A stretch of DNA of 64,000 bases from Hydractinia symbiolongicarpus (Eukaryota > Cnidaria > Hydrozoa > Anthoathecata > Hydractiniidae): the NCBI RefSeq assembly GCF_029227915.1, contig NC_079881.1:9486001-9550000 (forward strand), read 5' to 3'. Positions 1 through 12,846 of the stretch are shown here, piece after piece. A program made the position numbers and the translations under genes. The notes beneath the pieces are model-generated. The model did not search any database and had not been told where the DNA came from. It saw only the letters and a list, made by a program, of their open reading frames with translations. How positions within the stretch are numbered: position 1 is the first letter of the stretch; the number at the start of each line of letters is the position of its first letter.

Positions 1-151
1 GAATTTAGCCTCATTTTGTTCTCATTTGTAACTTTTCTTTCCAGAGTAGTTATCTGAAATTTATGTGTTTATGTACAAACATTGGGTTATGGTTTTTGTT
101 TGTTTTTGTTGATGCAGCTTCATAATTGTGTTTGTAAAAAATCAAGCTAAT

Positions 152-367
152 ACGGAAGCCCATATCTGCCATTTAATGTTGAGCAGTAGAATTAGACTTC
201 TAATGCGCAGTAGTCAAAGTTCTACTGCGCAGAAGCACATGTACTATTGCGCAGTAGAATTCGGACAACTGCGCAGTGGAACATTGACTACTGCATAGTA
301 GAACTATGACTACTGTGCAGTAGAATTGTTTTTACTGCGCACAATAGTGACAGGTATGGGCGTCCGC
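152..367. mobile_element. MITE with short terminal inverted repeats and internal GCGCAGTAG repeats
   Basis: The left end ACGGAAGCCCATATCTG and the reverse complement of the right end (CGGACGCCCATACCTG) match as imperfect inverted repeats. Between them lie about seven degenerate copies of CTACTGCGCAGTAGAA, itself nearly palindromic, in both orientations. No coding capacity is seen. This is the organisation of a miniature inverted-repeat transposable element. No clear target-site duplication is visible, so the superfamily is not assigned. Confidence 0.6.
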
Positions 368-2084
368 ATGTTTCAAAGTAAGGCCTTATGCTATTCTAGA
401 AATTATGTGGTTAAGTTAGGTAAAACACAAATTAGCAAAGCCTTATTTTCCTTTATTATTTTTTCAAGATCACGGCTTGTTACCAAATGAGTGTGACAAT
501 AATTTCTAAGACACAAGCCTTTTAAAGGCATACTACCAACCTCGACCCTGTTTTTTTTATTATTTTATAAAGGCATGGCGTCCCGGTATCAAAAATCTGA
601 TTACCAATTCTTATACACAAAAAAAAAGAAAAAAAATTAAAAAAAAACCTGCATCGTGGTTTAGAACCAGCATCTTCGTTCAGCTTGTGTTCACATAAAA
701 ATCATGTTTATTTACTTAGCTGTCATCACAGACGCGGTACGTAAACACAAGAGACGTAAAAGTTAAATCGTTATCAAAACAAAAAAGAAATGTATTCTTT
801 CTATATCTTACACATGTGTTATTAAAGCAGAAAGACAACAAGTGTTGTATAAAACGTTCTTAAAAGGTGAGCGCTCATAATTCAGTTCTGTATTATCCTT
901 ACCCTGTGTTGCATTTTTCTTATTGATAAAACAGAGTTCTGACATTCCTCTGACAGGAGTACATGGTTCTTTTCGCCATCTACTTCTTAAATTAAAACAG
1001 CATAGCGCCCTCAAAAATCCCATCCCACTAAAAGAGAATTTTATATTTTCGTTTAACTTTAATTGAAACTGGATATTTGTTTTTTGGTTGCATAAAGTTC
1101 TCGTCACTTTGGGCCTTGTATTACCTATTGGTTCACAGAAGCGTTTAGATTAAGGTAAATTTGTTGAATATTTCAAGTTAAGACCGATTTTATCACCCCT
1201 TTAAGTCCGTTAACACAGGAATTAAAGTAATCGTTCATTCATCGCTCATTTCGCATTGGAACATGGTTATGGATCAACATGGGTTTCCGCAAATTCGAAC
1301 ACTGTTTTAATTTAGCCGAATGTATGGGACGACAAAGGTGTTCAAGGGAGGAAAACAAATAATTTTGTTCGATCTAATTTATACCTTTCGTTCAGTCTGT
1401 GCATTTGGCATCTAGGTTTTCACTGCAATCTACTTCTAGACGCAGATGTTAATTTGTGTTACAGTGGAATAAAGACTAGAAAAAACAGTGAATTTAATCG
1501 GTGTTGATTATAGAGACTGGCGAGTTATACAAAACGCACGAAAACAATATTTAAGAAAGTTAAAATGTATATAGAAATATTGAGATTTATGTGTGAGCAA
1601 GAGATAAGCTTGTTAACAATTTTTTTTTCTCATAAGCTTCCTTTTTGAATTTTTTGACGGTTACGATTTTTATTTTATTAATATTAATTTTTATGTTATA
1701 TTATGTTATGCATTTTTACAAATATTTAATACCTAGCTATCTGTATTTTGTTATTTCTTTATTTATCAGAATTTGTATCTGTCTTGACCAATGTTGGAAA
1801 TGAGTATTAACTGGCCTTGTTTCCCGTCAATTCTTGCTTCCACAGCAGATTCTCTTTATCCAAAATAAATATTATAGTCTATGGCTAATTTTTTTCTTCT
1901 TTCGTTTTGTTCTCTATGTAAAATAATTTTTTCCAGCACCTTAGGAGTCTCCAAATTTGTTTTTTATAGGAAACCTAGCTTATCTTAAAAGCTGTCAAGG
2001 AAAGAATTTTATGCCAATAGCCTTTTTCGTTATACTACAGTGATGAAGGTTCGCTAAAAAATGTTTCTTTATTTACAAGATAAT
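368..2084. other. AT-rich non-coding region upstream of the TMEM220 start
   Basis: No convincing coding sequence or RNA gene is seen. The stretch just upstream of the ATG at 2085 is where a 5' UTR and promoter would lie, but no promoter element can be singled out. Confidence 0.5.
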
Positions 2085-5000
2085 ATGACGTCGCAATCAA
2101 AAGGAATGCTTCTTTGGCGAAGTTTAAATGGATTGATGGCTATCTTCTTTGTCACTGCCACATTTTTACAGGTAACGCGTTTTAGCAAACTTAAACAACT
2201 AATAAATGTAGCCATTTGGATCGACAGTATGTCATAGCACCTACTCCCAACCCCCTTCCTCCCTCCCTCCCACCCTCAAAAACAAACATTTTGCTTACAA
2301 TTTAAACTTACAATATAATATTAGTCTGTGAACATTTCAGCCATGACTTGGGGGTAATAAAATAAACAAATACGAAAATGGTTTTTCTTCTATATAAAAT
2401 CAACAAACACGTGTTTCTTCTTTTACACTTTTAACTCTACCATCTTTAGTCCTAATGTCGTTCTAGTTAAACGGCACCGAAATCTAGCAAACAAAAACAA
2501 ATATGGCGGCAATCTAACACCCCCACTTGACGTAAAGTTCTCATTAAAAATTACTCTCCAAATAAATATTGTTTGAACATTGTCAACAAATGTTTCTTTG
2601 GCGGTTTTGTAAATATATCAGCTTTGTTTTCACTGGAAGGTATATATTCTACAGCTATCTGATTCTGTTAAAAACATTCTCTGATATAATGATATCGGAT
2701 ATTGATATGTTCGGCCTTCATGTGCTTTACGGGGTTTTTCAATAACGCTAAGGTACCTTGGTTGTCATTTTTAATCACAGGCGGCTTGAGGTCAAAATTT
2801 GTTAAATCTTTGATAAGTCGCGTTAGGTAGCTGTTAGTGAGAGGGCCATATATTCAGCTTCGCATGTTGAAAGTGCCACAGACCTCCAACTGATAGGTGG
2901 CCCACTGGGATTGATGCTGATACAATAACCGGTAATACTTCTTCTGTTATCCAAAGAAGAAGCCCAATCAGCATCACAAAATGCATAGAGACGAAATTCT
3001 TCATGGTTTAGTTTACGAAAAGTGAATGCATAACCCACAGTATTCTTTATATATCAAAATACATGTTTTAACATAATCCAGTCTGAATTTTCAGGCTTTG
3101 ACAAGTGTTGAGACAGCTTAGTTACAACAAAACTCAAATCTGGTCGGGAGCAAGTCATGGCATATACAATTCTTCCCACCATTTGACGATATAGTTTGGT
3201 GTCGTTATCGGTCTTCTCGGTATCACTGGTCTCATCTAATATATATGCGGCAGGGTTTTGTTCGCATGGGGTATTCCTCGGTTTACAATCATTGAGACTG
3301 AATCGGATAAGGACATCTTTAAGGTAACGGGACTGGGACATGGGGACGTAGTCAATCCCTCTCTCAAAATCAATTCCAAGAAACGATGAGAGTGTTCCAA
3401 GATCTTTCATATTAAATCGATTCTTCAACTGGATCTTGACAGTGTTGAGCACTTCGTCCTTACTTGATGTAATAATAATGTCATCCACCCAAACAAGTAA
3501 TACAATGGTATCACCACATTGTCTACGAACAAACACACATGGATCGGCATGAGATTGGACAAAACCAATATCACATAAAAAATCATGCAGCAATTGGTGC
3601 CAATTGCGTCCACTTTGTTTGAACCCATGAAGAGATTTATTTAACTTCCAAACATTATTGGCTGTTTCATATCCAGGAGCTGGTTGAACATAAACTTCAC
3701 ATTCTATTGGAGCGTGTAAATATGCTCCTTTAACGACCATTTGATGAATGTTCCAATCTTCTTGAACAGCTACCTGTAGTAAAGTACGGATAGACTCCAT
3801 TCTAGTAGTTGGTGAAAAGGTTTCTGAGTAATCTATTCTTTCTTTTTGACTGAATCCTTTTGCTACATAACGCGCTTTGTAAATTGGGTTGCTTGAATTT
3901 CCTTTGATGGTGTACACCCATTTTCCCCCCACTGCTTGCTTATTTTTGGGTAGTGGTGTTTCGGTGAACGTATCGTTGAGCTTTAAAGAGTTGATTTCTT
4001 CTTTCATCGCACTTATCCATAGATCTGCGTCATCTTGTTGAATTGCGTCATTGTATGTGTTTGGAACATTCAGATAACAAAAATCATAATCGGTGTCTTC
4101 AAAATCACTACAGTGATAATCACCATATCGTGGTGGAGCTTTGCGTTCCCTAGTTGGGTATCGAGCCTCCGGATTTCTCTCTAGGTTCTCATTTTGTTCT
4201 AAACTAATTTTTGAAGCCGGTTTAGTATTGGCTTCAGTTGAAAATAAGTCGTTGCTGATGGCTGTGTTCGGCTCCTCGACATGAAAATTTTCCGTAAATT
4301 TCACAAGTCTATGTCTTGATAGAGTCCTGCTGTCGGAATAGTAAACTAGATAGGCTAGACTCTCTTTGTCATACCCGACAAAAATTCCTTTACGGCTTCT
4401 TGGGTCCAGTTTCTTTTGATTATGGACGTATGCATAACATATTGTACCAAAAACATGTAATCTTGAGATGTCAGGTTTTAGTCCCGTGATAAGACCATCA
4501 GGTGTTTCTCTGATGCGGTCTACAAAACAACGATTTCGGATATGTGTGGCAGCCATAACAGCATATGTACATAAATGTTTAGGTAAACTAGCTTCAAGTA
4601 ACAACGCTTTTCCCATTTCAAAAAGGGTGCGCCAGCTGCGCTCTGCAGTGCCATTTTGATGAGGAGAATGTGGAGCAGAGATTTCGTGTTTGATACAGTG
4701 TTTTGTCAGGATAGTTTTAAAGTCCTGTGATATGTATCGCCTACCCCCATCCGATCGCATTCGTTTTACATCACCAAATGGAAACATTTCTTCGTCAAAA
4801 TTAAAGGTATTCACTTTGCCGTAGGGCGCTATGTCTGCTAAAAACTTTTCTAATGCACGGGACGCATCAGATTTCTGTTTTAAAAAATAAGTAAACATAC
4901 ATCCTGTGAAATCATCATTGAAAACAAGAGCATATCTGAAGCCATTCAGTGACGCTGGTTCTATTGGTCCGGCTAAGTCGGTGTGTACAAGTTCGAAAGG

Positions 5001-8000
5001 AGTCGTGGCACGGATGTCTGGCTGACGATTACGAGTGTTGGTCTGCTTTGCTAGTGTACATACCTCACAGTCAAATTTTTCTTGTTCACTGATGTGCATT
5101 CCCTGAACTACAGATTCTAATTTTATCACATCATCAATATTACAGTGTCCTAATATTCTGTGCCATGTTCTCAAATCTTCTATGCGTTTATGGTTCACAT
5201 TATTCTTGTACAGATAGTATAGTCGTTGGCGTTGTTCGATTGGAAAGATTGTTCCATCTGGGGCAATGAGATTAGCATGATCATTGGAGAAGTTGACAAC
5301 AGCACCTTTACGGGTTGCGGCTTGAACAGAAAAATTATTTTGAGGGTAAGTTGGTACATACAGTGCGTTTTCAAGGTTAACTTTAACTAATTCTCCACTT
5401 TCTGTACGTAAGTATGTGACATACGTTCCTCTTTTCAATGCAACATTGTTTGATTTGCTCCCATCTGCCAATTCTATATAATGTTCAGCTGGTTTGAAGT
5501 TGTTATCAATGTCAATCATATTTTTCTCAGAATTCACTATATGGGTTGTTGCTCCACAGTCCACGAGTAGTGTCTCACTACCATTAATTTCCATACTGAA
5601 GTCATCATTAATCTTGAATTCAAAAAAATGACTCTGATTATTATCACTCATCGACTTGGCCTGGTCACGGTTTTGTTTTCGGCAGTTACGGTTCGAGTGC
5701 GATGAGGATCTACAAACGGTACACCATTGTCGCTGACATTCACTCGCTTTATGTCCAGCAACTCCACAACTGTAACAAATGAGTTGTTTAGATAGATATT
5801 CATTTCGTGCTTTCATAATAGCTTCATTTTTATTAGCTTCTGGTTTTGTAGATCGGGTAGTTTCAGTTTCATCAAAATTGTTTTGGAAAACAGTTTTGGA
5901 TTGTGTTATAATAGCAACAAAAGCTTTGTTAGGGTTAGGGTTAGGGTTATTTTATTATTAGGCTCCTTTTTTCCGATTTTTTGTTCTTTCTGAAAGTTCA
6001 AAAATATACGAAGTTTGTGTTTTAACCGTGTAGCGGATATCTAATAGTTTCAGTTCGGATCCTGCTAACAACAGGACAGTTTTTAAAGCTAACAGGCGAT
6101 CTGATAGATGTTCATTTTCCTACAAATTTTCTAAATAGATAAGACCTGTTGAACATCCGTTCTAATTTTAAATACACAGTAGCTTTCAAAGTCGAATCAT
6201 TTCTCGAATTGGTTTCAAATGTAAATGCTTTGTTTAATGACATGATATAAATATTTTATATTAGTGTTATCTTGAATAGCTTTTTAGAAAAAAATGATTA
6301 CGCATGAATTTATCACAAAACTCTTGTTAACCCTCGTGGTGCGGTCCGTTTGTCAAAAAGTCAATTTTGACACAAATTTTATACCAACTTCAATTGACCA
6401 TAACTCAAGAACCAAAACATGACCAACAATCTCGGACTTGGAAGAATTTGCAGAGAGATTTTTTGAACGAATTATTAACATTAAAAGGCCGAAATTTCAC
6501 CAAAAAGCGCTTTGTTTTGGTCTTGCTACTAGATCTGAGCAAAACCAGTTTGTTAAAATTGCTTGTAACGTGGTTGGGCGGGCCTGTAAAACGCCTGTGG
6601 CTATCCCATATTTATGGGACGGGCACCAGCAGGGTTAAGGGTAGTTTCCAATGCTACAATATATTGTATGCTATATTGTACAATTAAATGTAGCAACTAG
6701 CGTAATTCTATAAAATTATGCGCAAGAAGGATACAAATACTTCACTTCGTTTTGATAATGAAAAAAGGGGTGTTAAATCTTTAAAATTAATTCAATAGGA
6801 CCTGTTGCTAGTTTCATCAAATTAAGCCGATTTGATTTAAACACGCTTGTGAAGCCACAATATATTGTATTTCGTGGTTACATCTATACAATATTTTGTA
6901 CAAGAATATAAATTTGGCAGCACTTTTTTTAAAACAAACATTAAACAAAGGAAACATTTTGTTTTAGTTAAATGATCCCGATCCTGCCATATGGATGGTA
7001 AGTTTCATTTTCATCTTTTTCAACGTTGTAAGTATAATTAGGATTTTAAGCTATGACTATTGCCTTTTCTTATTTTAGTATGTTTATGGTATCGCCAGTG
7101 TCATCTCCTTTTCGATATTGACATTTCCACAACTGCAAGGTAGAATAGTATCTATTCATACTGAGAATGTGGCAAGCTCCCTAAGCATCAACAGTGCAAC
7201 ATTAAAGATTGTTTGCTGGGATCTTTAGGTTTAATAAGAAAAGGAGCGGTGTTGTTTGTTTGAATGAGAAAGAGTGAAGTTCTATTTAAAAGTTTGAAAA
7301 TACTAAGACAATCTTTAAGTTTTTCTTTTTTATTTCTACAATAACTTCGAGTTTGCAGAAAATTTTCATTTTTCATTATCTCTGAATAGTAAGTTCATTT
7401 TCTTCATGCTTTTAATTTACACCGAACTGGTCAAAATTAAATAAAGTAGTCGTTAGCCCGTGGAAAAATCCACGTCCTTTTTATACCGCATCACGTGCGT
7501 CTCGCTACTTGCGCAGCTAAGCTACCATTTTGCGTGACAGACAGACAGACGTATACGGGTATTATATTATAGATAACCAGGCTAGATTGAAAACAGATTG
7601 TTTTTATTGACAAATATGGAAATAAAAAGACATGTATAAGTACACGATAAAGATTTTTGAAACCTCTATGCGAAATATTTTTTTCAAAATATATTCACAA
7701 ATCATCGCATTATTGTCAGTATTGTTTCTCACATTCTTCAGAATATAAAAATTGTGGAAAATCGATTTTTAAAAACTTCTTTTCTTTGAGGTGTTAAAGA
7801 AACATGTTAATGGTAGAAGCTAAACTACTTTCTTTTATGTAATTCACCTCATCTTTTATGTAACTCACCTACTCTTGTGTAGTTCAGCTACTCTTATGCA
7901 GTTCATCTACTCTTACATAATTATATTTCTTGTAGAACAAAGCCTCTGGAAAGGGTTTGTGTTGATTCACTGCGCAGCTTGCTTAGCAATGATATTCTAC

Positions 8001-9668
8001 GTCATTTTGTACTATGGTGAGATAATCAAAACAGACATCAATATTCTTCACAATGCAGAAAGGGCGGTAAGTTTAATAATTTTTTTTGGACCTATGTGAA
8101 TTAGACACAACTGCTAAAGTATACCGTTTTAAGAGTTGATATTTTTTGGTATGACGTCACGTCTGTTAGCAGGTTGTAAAGAATACAATGGACAAAAAGC
8201 TCTTTTTTCTTCAGATATATCCTAATTGACAGTACCCATGTCATATTTAAAGTATAGTCGGAAAGCGAAAAATGCACTCAAATGGAAATAAGCCTTTTGA
8301 TAAAAAATGTTTTTTTTAGAGAACTGTCTGGTTTAGTCATTGTTGACGTATGGTTGGGTATTGTATTGACTGTTGCACAAAGAAGGTTTGAATGTTATCA
8401 TGTTTTTATTAAAGTTCTCACGTTTGCAAATTCCATCAGCGTTTTCTACGTATGTTTTATTCTACAGAACTTTAATAATCGTATGTTTAACATCCATTTT
8501 ATACAAACAGCCCTGTTGACTAGTCCCCATGTTTCTCTATAATGATGGTTGCAAAGGTAACTTCACATACCGAAAATTTTATTTTTTCTATCTTGACAGA
8601 TGTTGCCACATGTATAGGAAACACGACATTGATGTCGATGATCTTTTGTAAACTTTTTGTCAGCAGCGAGGTGAGAACAATATCATCATCAACACATTTG
8701 ACCTGATATCAGTATCAGTTTGTTATGAGAATACACAGATTACATTTGGAACAGTTAGCGAATTTGTATTTATAGATCATATACAAAACGAATATATATA
8801 TAAAATTGAATAAAAAATGTTTTTTTTATTTTTATGCAGGGATTTGGACTATAAACGTTTTATTTTCAACTACGCAAATTAAGACATGTACCAGGATTTA
8901 AAAAATTAACTTAATTTTTTAATTTTGCTTGTAGATATCCTTCTTTCATCTTTTTTCGTAAAAAAAATATACCAAATACAATTTTCTGTCTTACCGACGT
9001 AATTTCTAAATCTCATTCTCCATAAACCTGTAACGTTCAATTTTTTCTAACGCTTCACAAATCAACACCTTCAAAAGCAGCGCGTAATGGGTGGAAAAGT
9101 CATCAACAAATCTTAATCTGCATTATTAAGCATGCACTTAAGCTATTCACAGCTAACAAAATTTGCGAACAACCCAAAAAAATTCAACCATCGTTACAGC
9201 CTGATTGTTAAAAATAACATGCAAAATCAGAAAATGGATTCTGTAGGATTAAGTCTCACTACTACTGGCTCATAAATACCCCCGTCTTTCTACTCTATAA
9301 CATTTACGTTTATAGAGTGGCATATGGTGGGATTGTTAAAATAAGTAATACAAGAGTTCCGTTCTAAGAAGTCCCAAACAACACAAAACAATTAAATAAA
9401 TACAGATATATCGTCATAAACTAAATTCAGTTGAATAATTTCCTTTTTAGGAAAAATACTATTACTTAGTTAAAATTCAAATTGATTTTTCTATAAAAAA
9501 GTGCATTATTTATTTAGCGTTGATAAACTGGATCCATTCGCATGGGTGATGGCAGCAACAGCTGTATTAACACCTGCATTTGGTGCTTTATTATTTTGGT
9601 TAACTGTAAACACATCGAGCCTTCCTCAACACTGTAAGGGAATGTTGCAAAGACACCTTCACTTATAA
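2085..9668 (+). CDS. TMEM220: TMEM220-like multipass membrane protein, six exons
   Basis: Exons: 2085-2171, 6968-6997 (a 30-bp microexon), 7079-7139, 7936-8066 (or 8095), 8320-8385 and 9518-9668 (TAA). Exon 1 encodes an N-terminal hydrophobic helix with the family-like LNGLMAIFF; the microexon gives LNDPDPAIW, exon 4 a helix around LIHCAACLAMIFYV, and exon 5 starts ELSGLVIVDVWLG, matching the vertebrate TMEM220 ELSGLV segment as I recall it. The last exon carries a final helix and ends near LPQHC. Five hydrophobic segments and about 180 residues fit the family. Phases agree at every junction except exon 4 to exon 5: the best donor (8067, gtaagt) leaves the frame one base off, while a donor at 8096 restores it at the cost of eleven extra residues. 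One surplus G in the GGG run near 8062-8064 would also explain this. TMEM220 has no firmly established molecular function. Introns 1 and 3 carry transposons. Confidence 0.85.
2327..2519 (-). repeat. Solo-side 3' LTR of the copia element
   Basis: On the minus strand it starts TGTTAGATTG directly after the G-rich polypurine tract and ends GTTCACA, giving the standard TG...CA ends with short TGT/ACA inverted termini. At 193 bp it is short but within the range of copia LTRs. Confidence 0.7.
2551..5946 (-). pseudogene. Copia Gag-Pol remnant (zinc knuckle, PR, IN, RT, RNase H)
   Basis: The reading frame is open from about 5946 to 3054. It shows a CCHC knuckle (CYSCG...H...C), a protease site VDCGATTHI, an integrase HHCC finger followed by HTDLAGP, a second Asp in MRSDGG and the NGTAERSWRTL glutamate motif, then RT with LVWVDDII. 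RNase H (CDADWASS, STCEAEYMA) follows after an in-frame TGA at about 3051-3053, and a later frame break near 2822 separates the C-terminal part that ends ENKADIFTKP and a stop at 2551. In RT motif A the usual Asp of the DVK motif reads Val (QMVVKGAYL), so polymerase activity should be lost. Gag is reduced to its knuckle region. The long surviving frame suggests a fairly young insertion. Confidence 0.9.
5929..5949 (+). repeat. Interstitial telomere-like (TTAGGG)3 tract
   Basis: Three perfect TTAGGG units plus TTA lie exactly where the copia coding frame loses its upstream part. TTAGGG is the telomere repeat reported for cnidarians. On the minus strand the frame reads through it as Asn-Pro repeats. 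Confidence 0.85.
6327..6638. mobile_element. piggyBac-like MITE with TTAA target duplications
   Basis: TTAA at 6327-6330 and 6635-6638 bound an insert whose ends are inverted repeats: CCCTCGTGGTGCGGTCC on the left and, on the opposite strand, CCCTGCTGGTGCCCGTCC on the right. TTAA duplication plus CCC-starting termini is the piggyBac signature. The interior of about 300 bp has no transposase. It lies in TMEM220 intron 1. Confidence 0.8.
7446..7573 (-). mobile_element. Short non-autonomous Helitron copy in TMEM220 intron 3
   Basis: On the minus strand it starts TCTATAATATAATA, contains GTCTGTCTGTC, and ends with a hairpin (GTGGATTTTTCCAC) followed by GGGCTAACGACTAC. This is the same family as the array at 38694-39295, with the terminal CTAG changed to CTAC and a shorter middle. 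Confidence 0.7.
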
Positions 9669-12600
9669 ACGGAATCGTGAATTACGCATTGTAATTTCAT
9701 CATGAAAAGAAACACGAAATTCGTTACTAGGAATTTAGAATGCTGATTGGTATATACTAGTTAGTTTCCAGTTAAATCAACAGCGCAATACCTATGTGAA
9801 AGAATCATTCGAAGACTCTATTCTAATTCTTTTAATTAAACTGGTATATTTTTTAATATAATTTATTCAACAATGTTTTACAACAAAAGAGATAAGAATT
9901 CTCTTCTTTCTTCCCCTTCTATTTTCACGCCTTTTATTCTTTCACATTACAAATTTTTCTTCACTCATTTATACTGTTAAACCTTGGAAAACTAGGCAAG
10001 GGAAACTACTACTCTAACTTTTTCGTTGACCAATTAGAGAGGGAAAACTACGAAGTTATTCCTGTAATTCTTTTCTCGAGATGAAGGATAAACTGAGGAG
10101 ATTTTATTTACAAGTAAGATGCTTTGTAGCACCAAAGTTGCTTTGCCTTTTAGATTAGTCACCTTTTTAAAAAATTAAGTTGTTACAAAGTTTTCAGAAA
10201 TGATCCATACCTGTTAATTGGCTATCTTATATATCTGTCAACCGGAGACATCGAATTAACAATTATCGGTCTTCTGTATACTTAATTTGCATGAGTGCTA
10301 TTAAATTTGTATGAGTGCTATTTCTGCGGAAACGTTTAGCTACCACTTGCGGAAATCTTGCTTGATATTTCTGCATGAATTTTGAAAATAAGAGGCTCCA
10401 TTGCTGTTTTTGAGGTTAAGACAAAAGCATCACCACAACGCTATTTGTGATGTTGCTTCTGTACTCGGTAGTTTATTCTCTAACTAACTCATGTCTTTGT
10501 ACTGTTTAAAAACAAAGCATCTTAGTATCTGAAATCTTAGAAAAAAAACTTTTTGGACACAAAAAATATTCGTTTACAGCTGGTTTGACTCCTATTAATA
10601 TCTGTAGCCAAAATCCTAATATTAGAACACTTAAGATTTATACAATACCTGAATAATTTTCCTCTGTTTTTTGATTTTGTATTTTATTCTGGAGTACCAA
10701 ACATTATAATATATGTGATTAAAAATCTGGATAAAGCTTTGAATCCAAACAGGTTGACTTGAGACCAAAGCCGGAGAGATTCGCAGACTGGACTTGATTT
10801 TATATTATGTTTTAATTATGTCATCTTAGCTGAGCCAATCAGTACGCAACAGTCCAAAATGGAACTGTAATGAAGATGGGCTGCATCCGACGTTCGCGCT
10901 TACTGGAAGAAGCGTAACGAAAGGAGAGTTTTAAGGATAAGAGGTTCACGATAGTTGTTTTAGGCTGAAACCCTATTTTTAGCTCATTTTGGATCGTTTT
11001 AGGTTCGTTGTCTAGGAACCAGATTTTCCCCGCATACAGGACTATATAATATAAATATATAATATAAATATATATAAAATTTGTAGATAATGATTTGTAC
11101 CAACATTTTACACCATTTACAGAGAAAGTAATGATGATCTGATGAGAAAAAAATCTCCATTTTGGGCAAATTTAGTTATTTTGCCGAAAATGGCGCCATT
11201 ATGTGTTTTTTTAAAAAATTCAAAAATGTCATTTTCGAGCATTTATTGATAAGTAACTTTGTTGCGGATCCAGAGAAAAGCTGTGACGGACGGACGAATA
11301 GCAGGTAATAAAAGGCGGCTAATAAATAAAAATAAATAAAATAAATGATATGGATAAATATAAATGATATGGTTTAAATAGCCAATTTGTGGGTAGTAGA
11401 ATCATTTTGCCATGTTCTAAATCTAAACTTAATTCAAGTCATATTTTCAAAGGATCCTTAATTACTCACTGCATTTTCTGTCTATTTGCGTAAGAGGTCT
11501 GGAAACACTTTGTCACGATGGAAAACATCTAAATCTGATTTCGTTTACCTCACGTCACTAATGTTGAGAAATGTAGCTACTCTGTTAATTGCTTCCAGGA
11601 AATACCACAAAGTTTTTTCTTCTATATTATTTCCTCTCTACTGTTATTCCCGCCTCTCTCACAAGCCCGCCTTAATAATTACCCCGCCCTTTTGCCATTG
11701 TTTAAAAAATTGTCCACATGTCGCCGATAAAGATTGTGTTATTGATGTTATTTCCAATTTTTTATGTCTTATTTACCATAAGATTTTGTTAAATCAACCA
11801 TTGTTTGAAACAGTCACTATCAATTTTTCCAGATGATGGTCTCAAACACCTAAAAATTCAGGTTGTAAAACTGATCCCCTTACAGACCACGAACAAGTAC
11901 TATTAATCTGGTCAATGCTTTTACTCTTGCTGTTGTTTGGTGGAAGAGTTAGAATTTATGTATTTTATTAGGTAAGAAATATTTTATTTTTATTAGCTAG
12001 CTAGTTTGCTAGACAAAAGCGAGAAAAGATATGCTGACTAACTTTTTACCTCGCCCAAGATTTCTTTGAAAATGCAAGTGAATTTAATTTTCATTAGTAA
12101 GTTGAAGTGTAGCGCACAGGAAGATTTTCAACAAACGAAAAAACATCAGCAAAATTAAGCATTGTTGACCTCTACACATTTTTTATTGTTAAAAAGCAAC
12201 AAGAACAACAAAGTATGAAAGGACATTGCTAAATATCTAACTGTAACTCCAACTTTGGTAGAGCGAAAATAAGGGGTATAAACTTCTCCTTACACCAGTC
12301 AAGTTTGCCAAAACCTATTTTTTAAAACAACAATCGGATAGCTACTATTTTAGATGCAAGTTGTGTTTTTGAATGTTAAATGAGCTTTTTAAATAAATTA
12401 TCAGTCGGATGTCAAAAGGGCTCAAATAGATAGATAGATAGATATTTTTCGTAAACAAAGGTATATACAGTAGTAAAGTGTTACAGTATTAAATTCAATA
12501 AATTTAATTGTTACAAGATTAAAAATATGTAATAAGGCTGTCTAATTAAACACCTTTGTAGACCAGGAAACTCCCAGAAGACAAATAACTGTTGAAATAA

Positions 12601-12846
12601 CATATCATACTCTTGCTACGAAGACGCTCATATATAAAAATATGCACGAAAAAGAGAATTAAAATAACCTACGGAAAAAATGCTAAATATTATATAACAG
12701 ATATTATTTTGTCCTTAACATACTCGTGTTTTGCAAGGCTCTCTTAATATGTTTATCTAAATTTGTGGTAAATTACGCTTGTTTAAAAATTATAAAATAA
12801 AAATGCATGTCAAACTGACTACGGAGAGCACTCTTCGCGGCAAAAT
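9669..12846. other. Non-coding region, AT-rich
   Basis: No gene is recognised. It includes an AT-only stretch near 11041-11080 and a GATAGATA run at 12426-12444. A 116-codon open frame at 11486-11836 shows no domain or coding-like composition. Confidence 0.5.
12426..12444. repeat. GATA microsatellite
   Basis: About four and a half perfect GATA units. Confidence 0.8.

Larger units (their letters stand above)
2327..5950 (-). mobile_element. Ty1/copia LTR retrotransposon, 5'-truncated, antisense in TMEM220 intron 1
   Basis: The minus strand reads gag zinc knuckle, protease, integrase, reverse transcriptase, RNase H, a polypurine tract (AAGTGGGGG, just beyond 2519) and one LTR. The order protease-integrase-RT-RNase H is diagnostic of Ty1/copia. 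Most of gag, the primer-binding site and the 5' LTR are absent: the element stops at a (TTAGGG)3 tract. No matching second LTR was found up to TMEM220 exon 2. Confidence 0.9.

Noticed and set aside
180-345. CRISPR-like regular repeats
   Set aside because: Units are irregular, occur in both orientations, lie within an inverted-repeat element and are in eukaryotic DNA.
6367-6687. 106-codon frame within the piggyBac-like MITE
   Set aside because: It is too short for a transposase, shows no catalytic motif and overlaps the inverted end.
11139-11160. CTGATGAG followed by AAAAAAATCTCC, suggesting a hammerhead ribozyme core
   Set aside because: The conserved GAAA on the other side of stem II and a cleavage-site helix are missing; a chance match.
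11486-11836. 116-codon open frame
   Set aside because: No motif, biased by AT-rich composition, and no splice or neighbour support.
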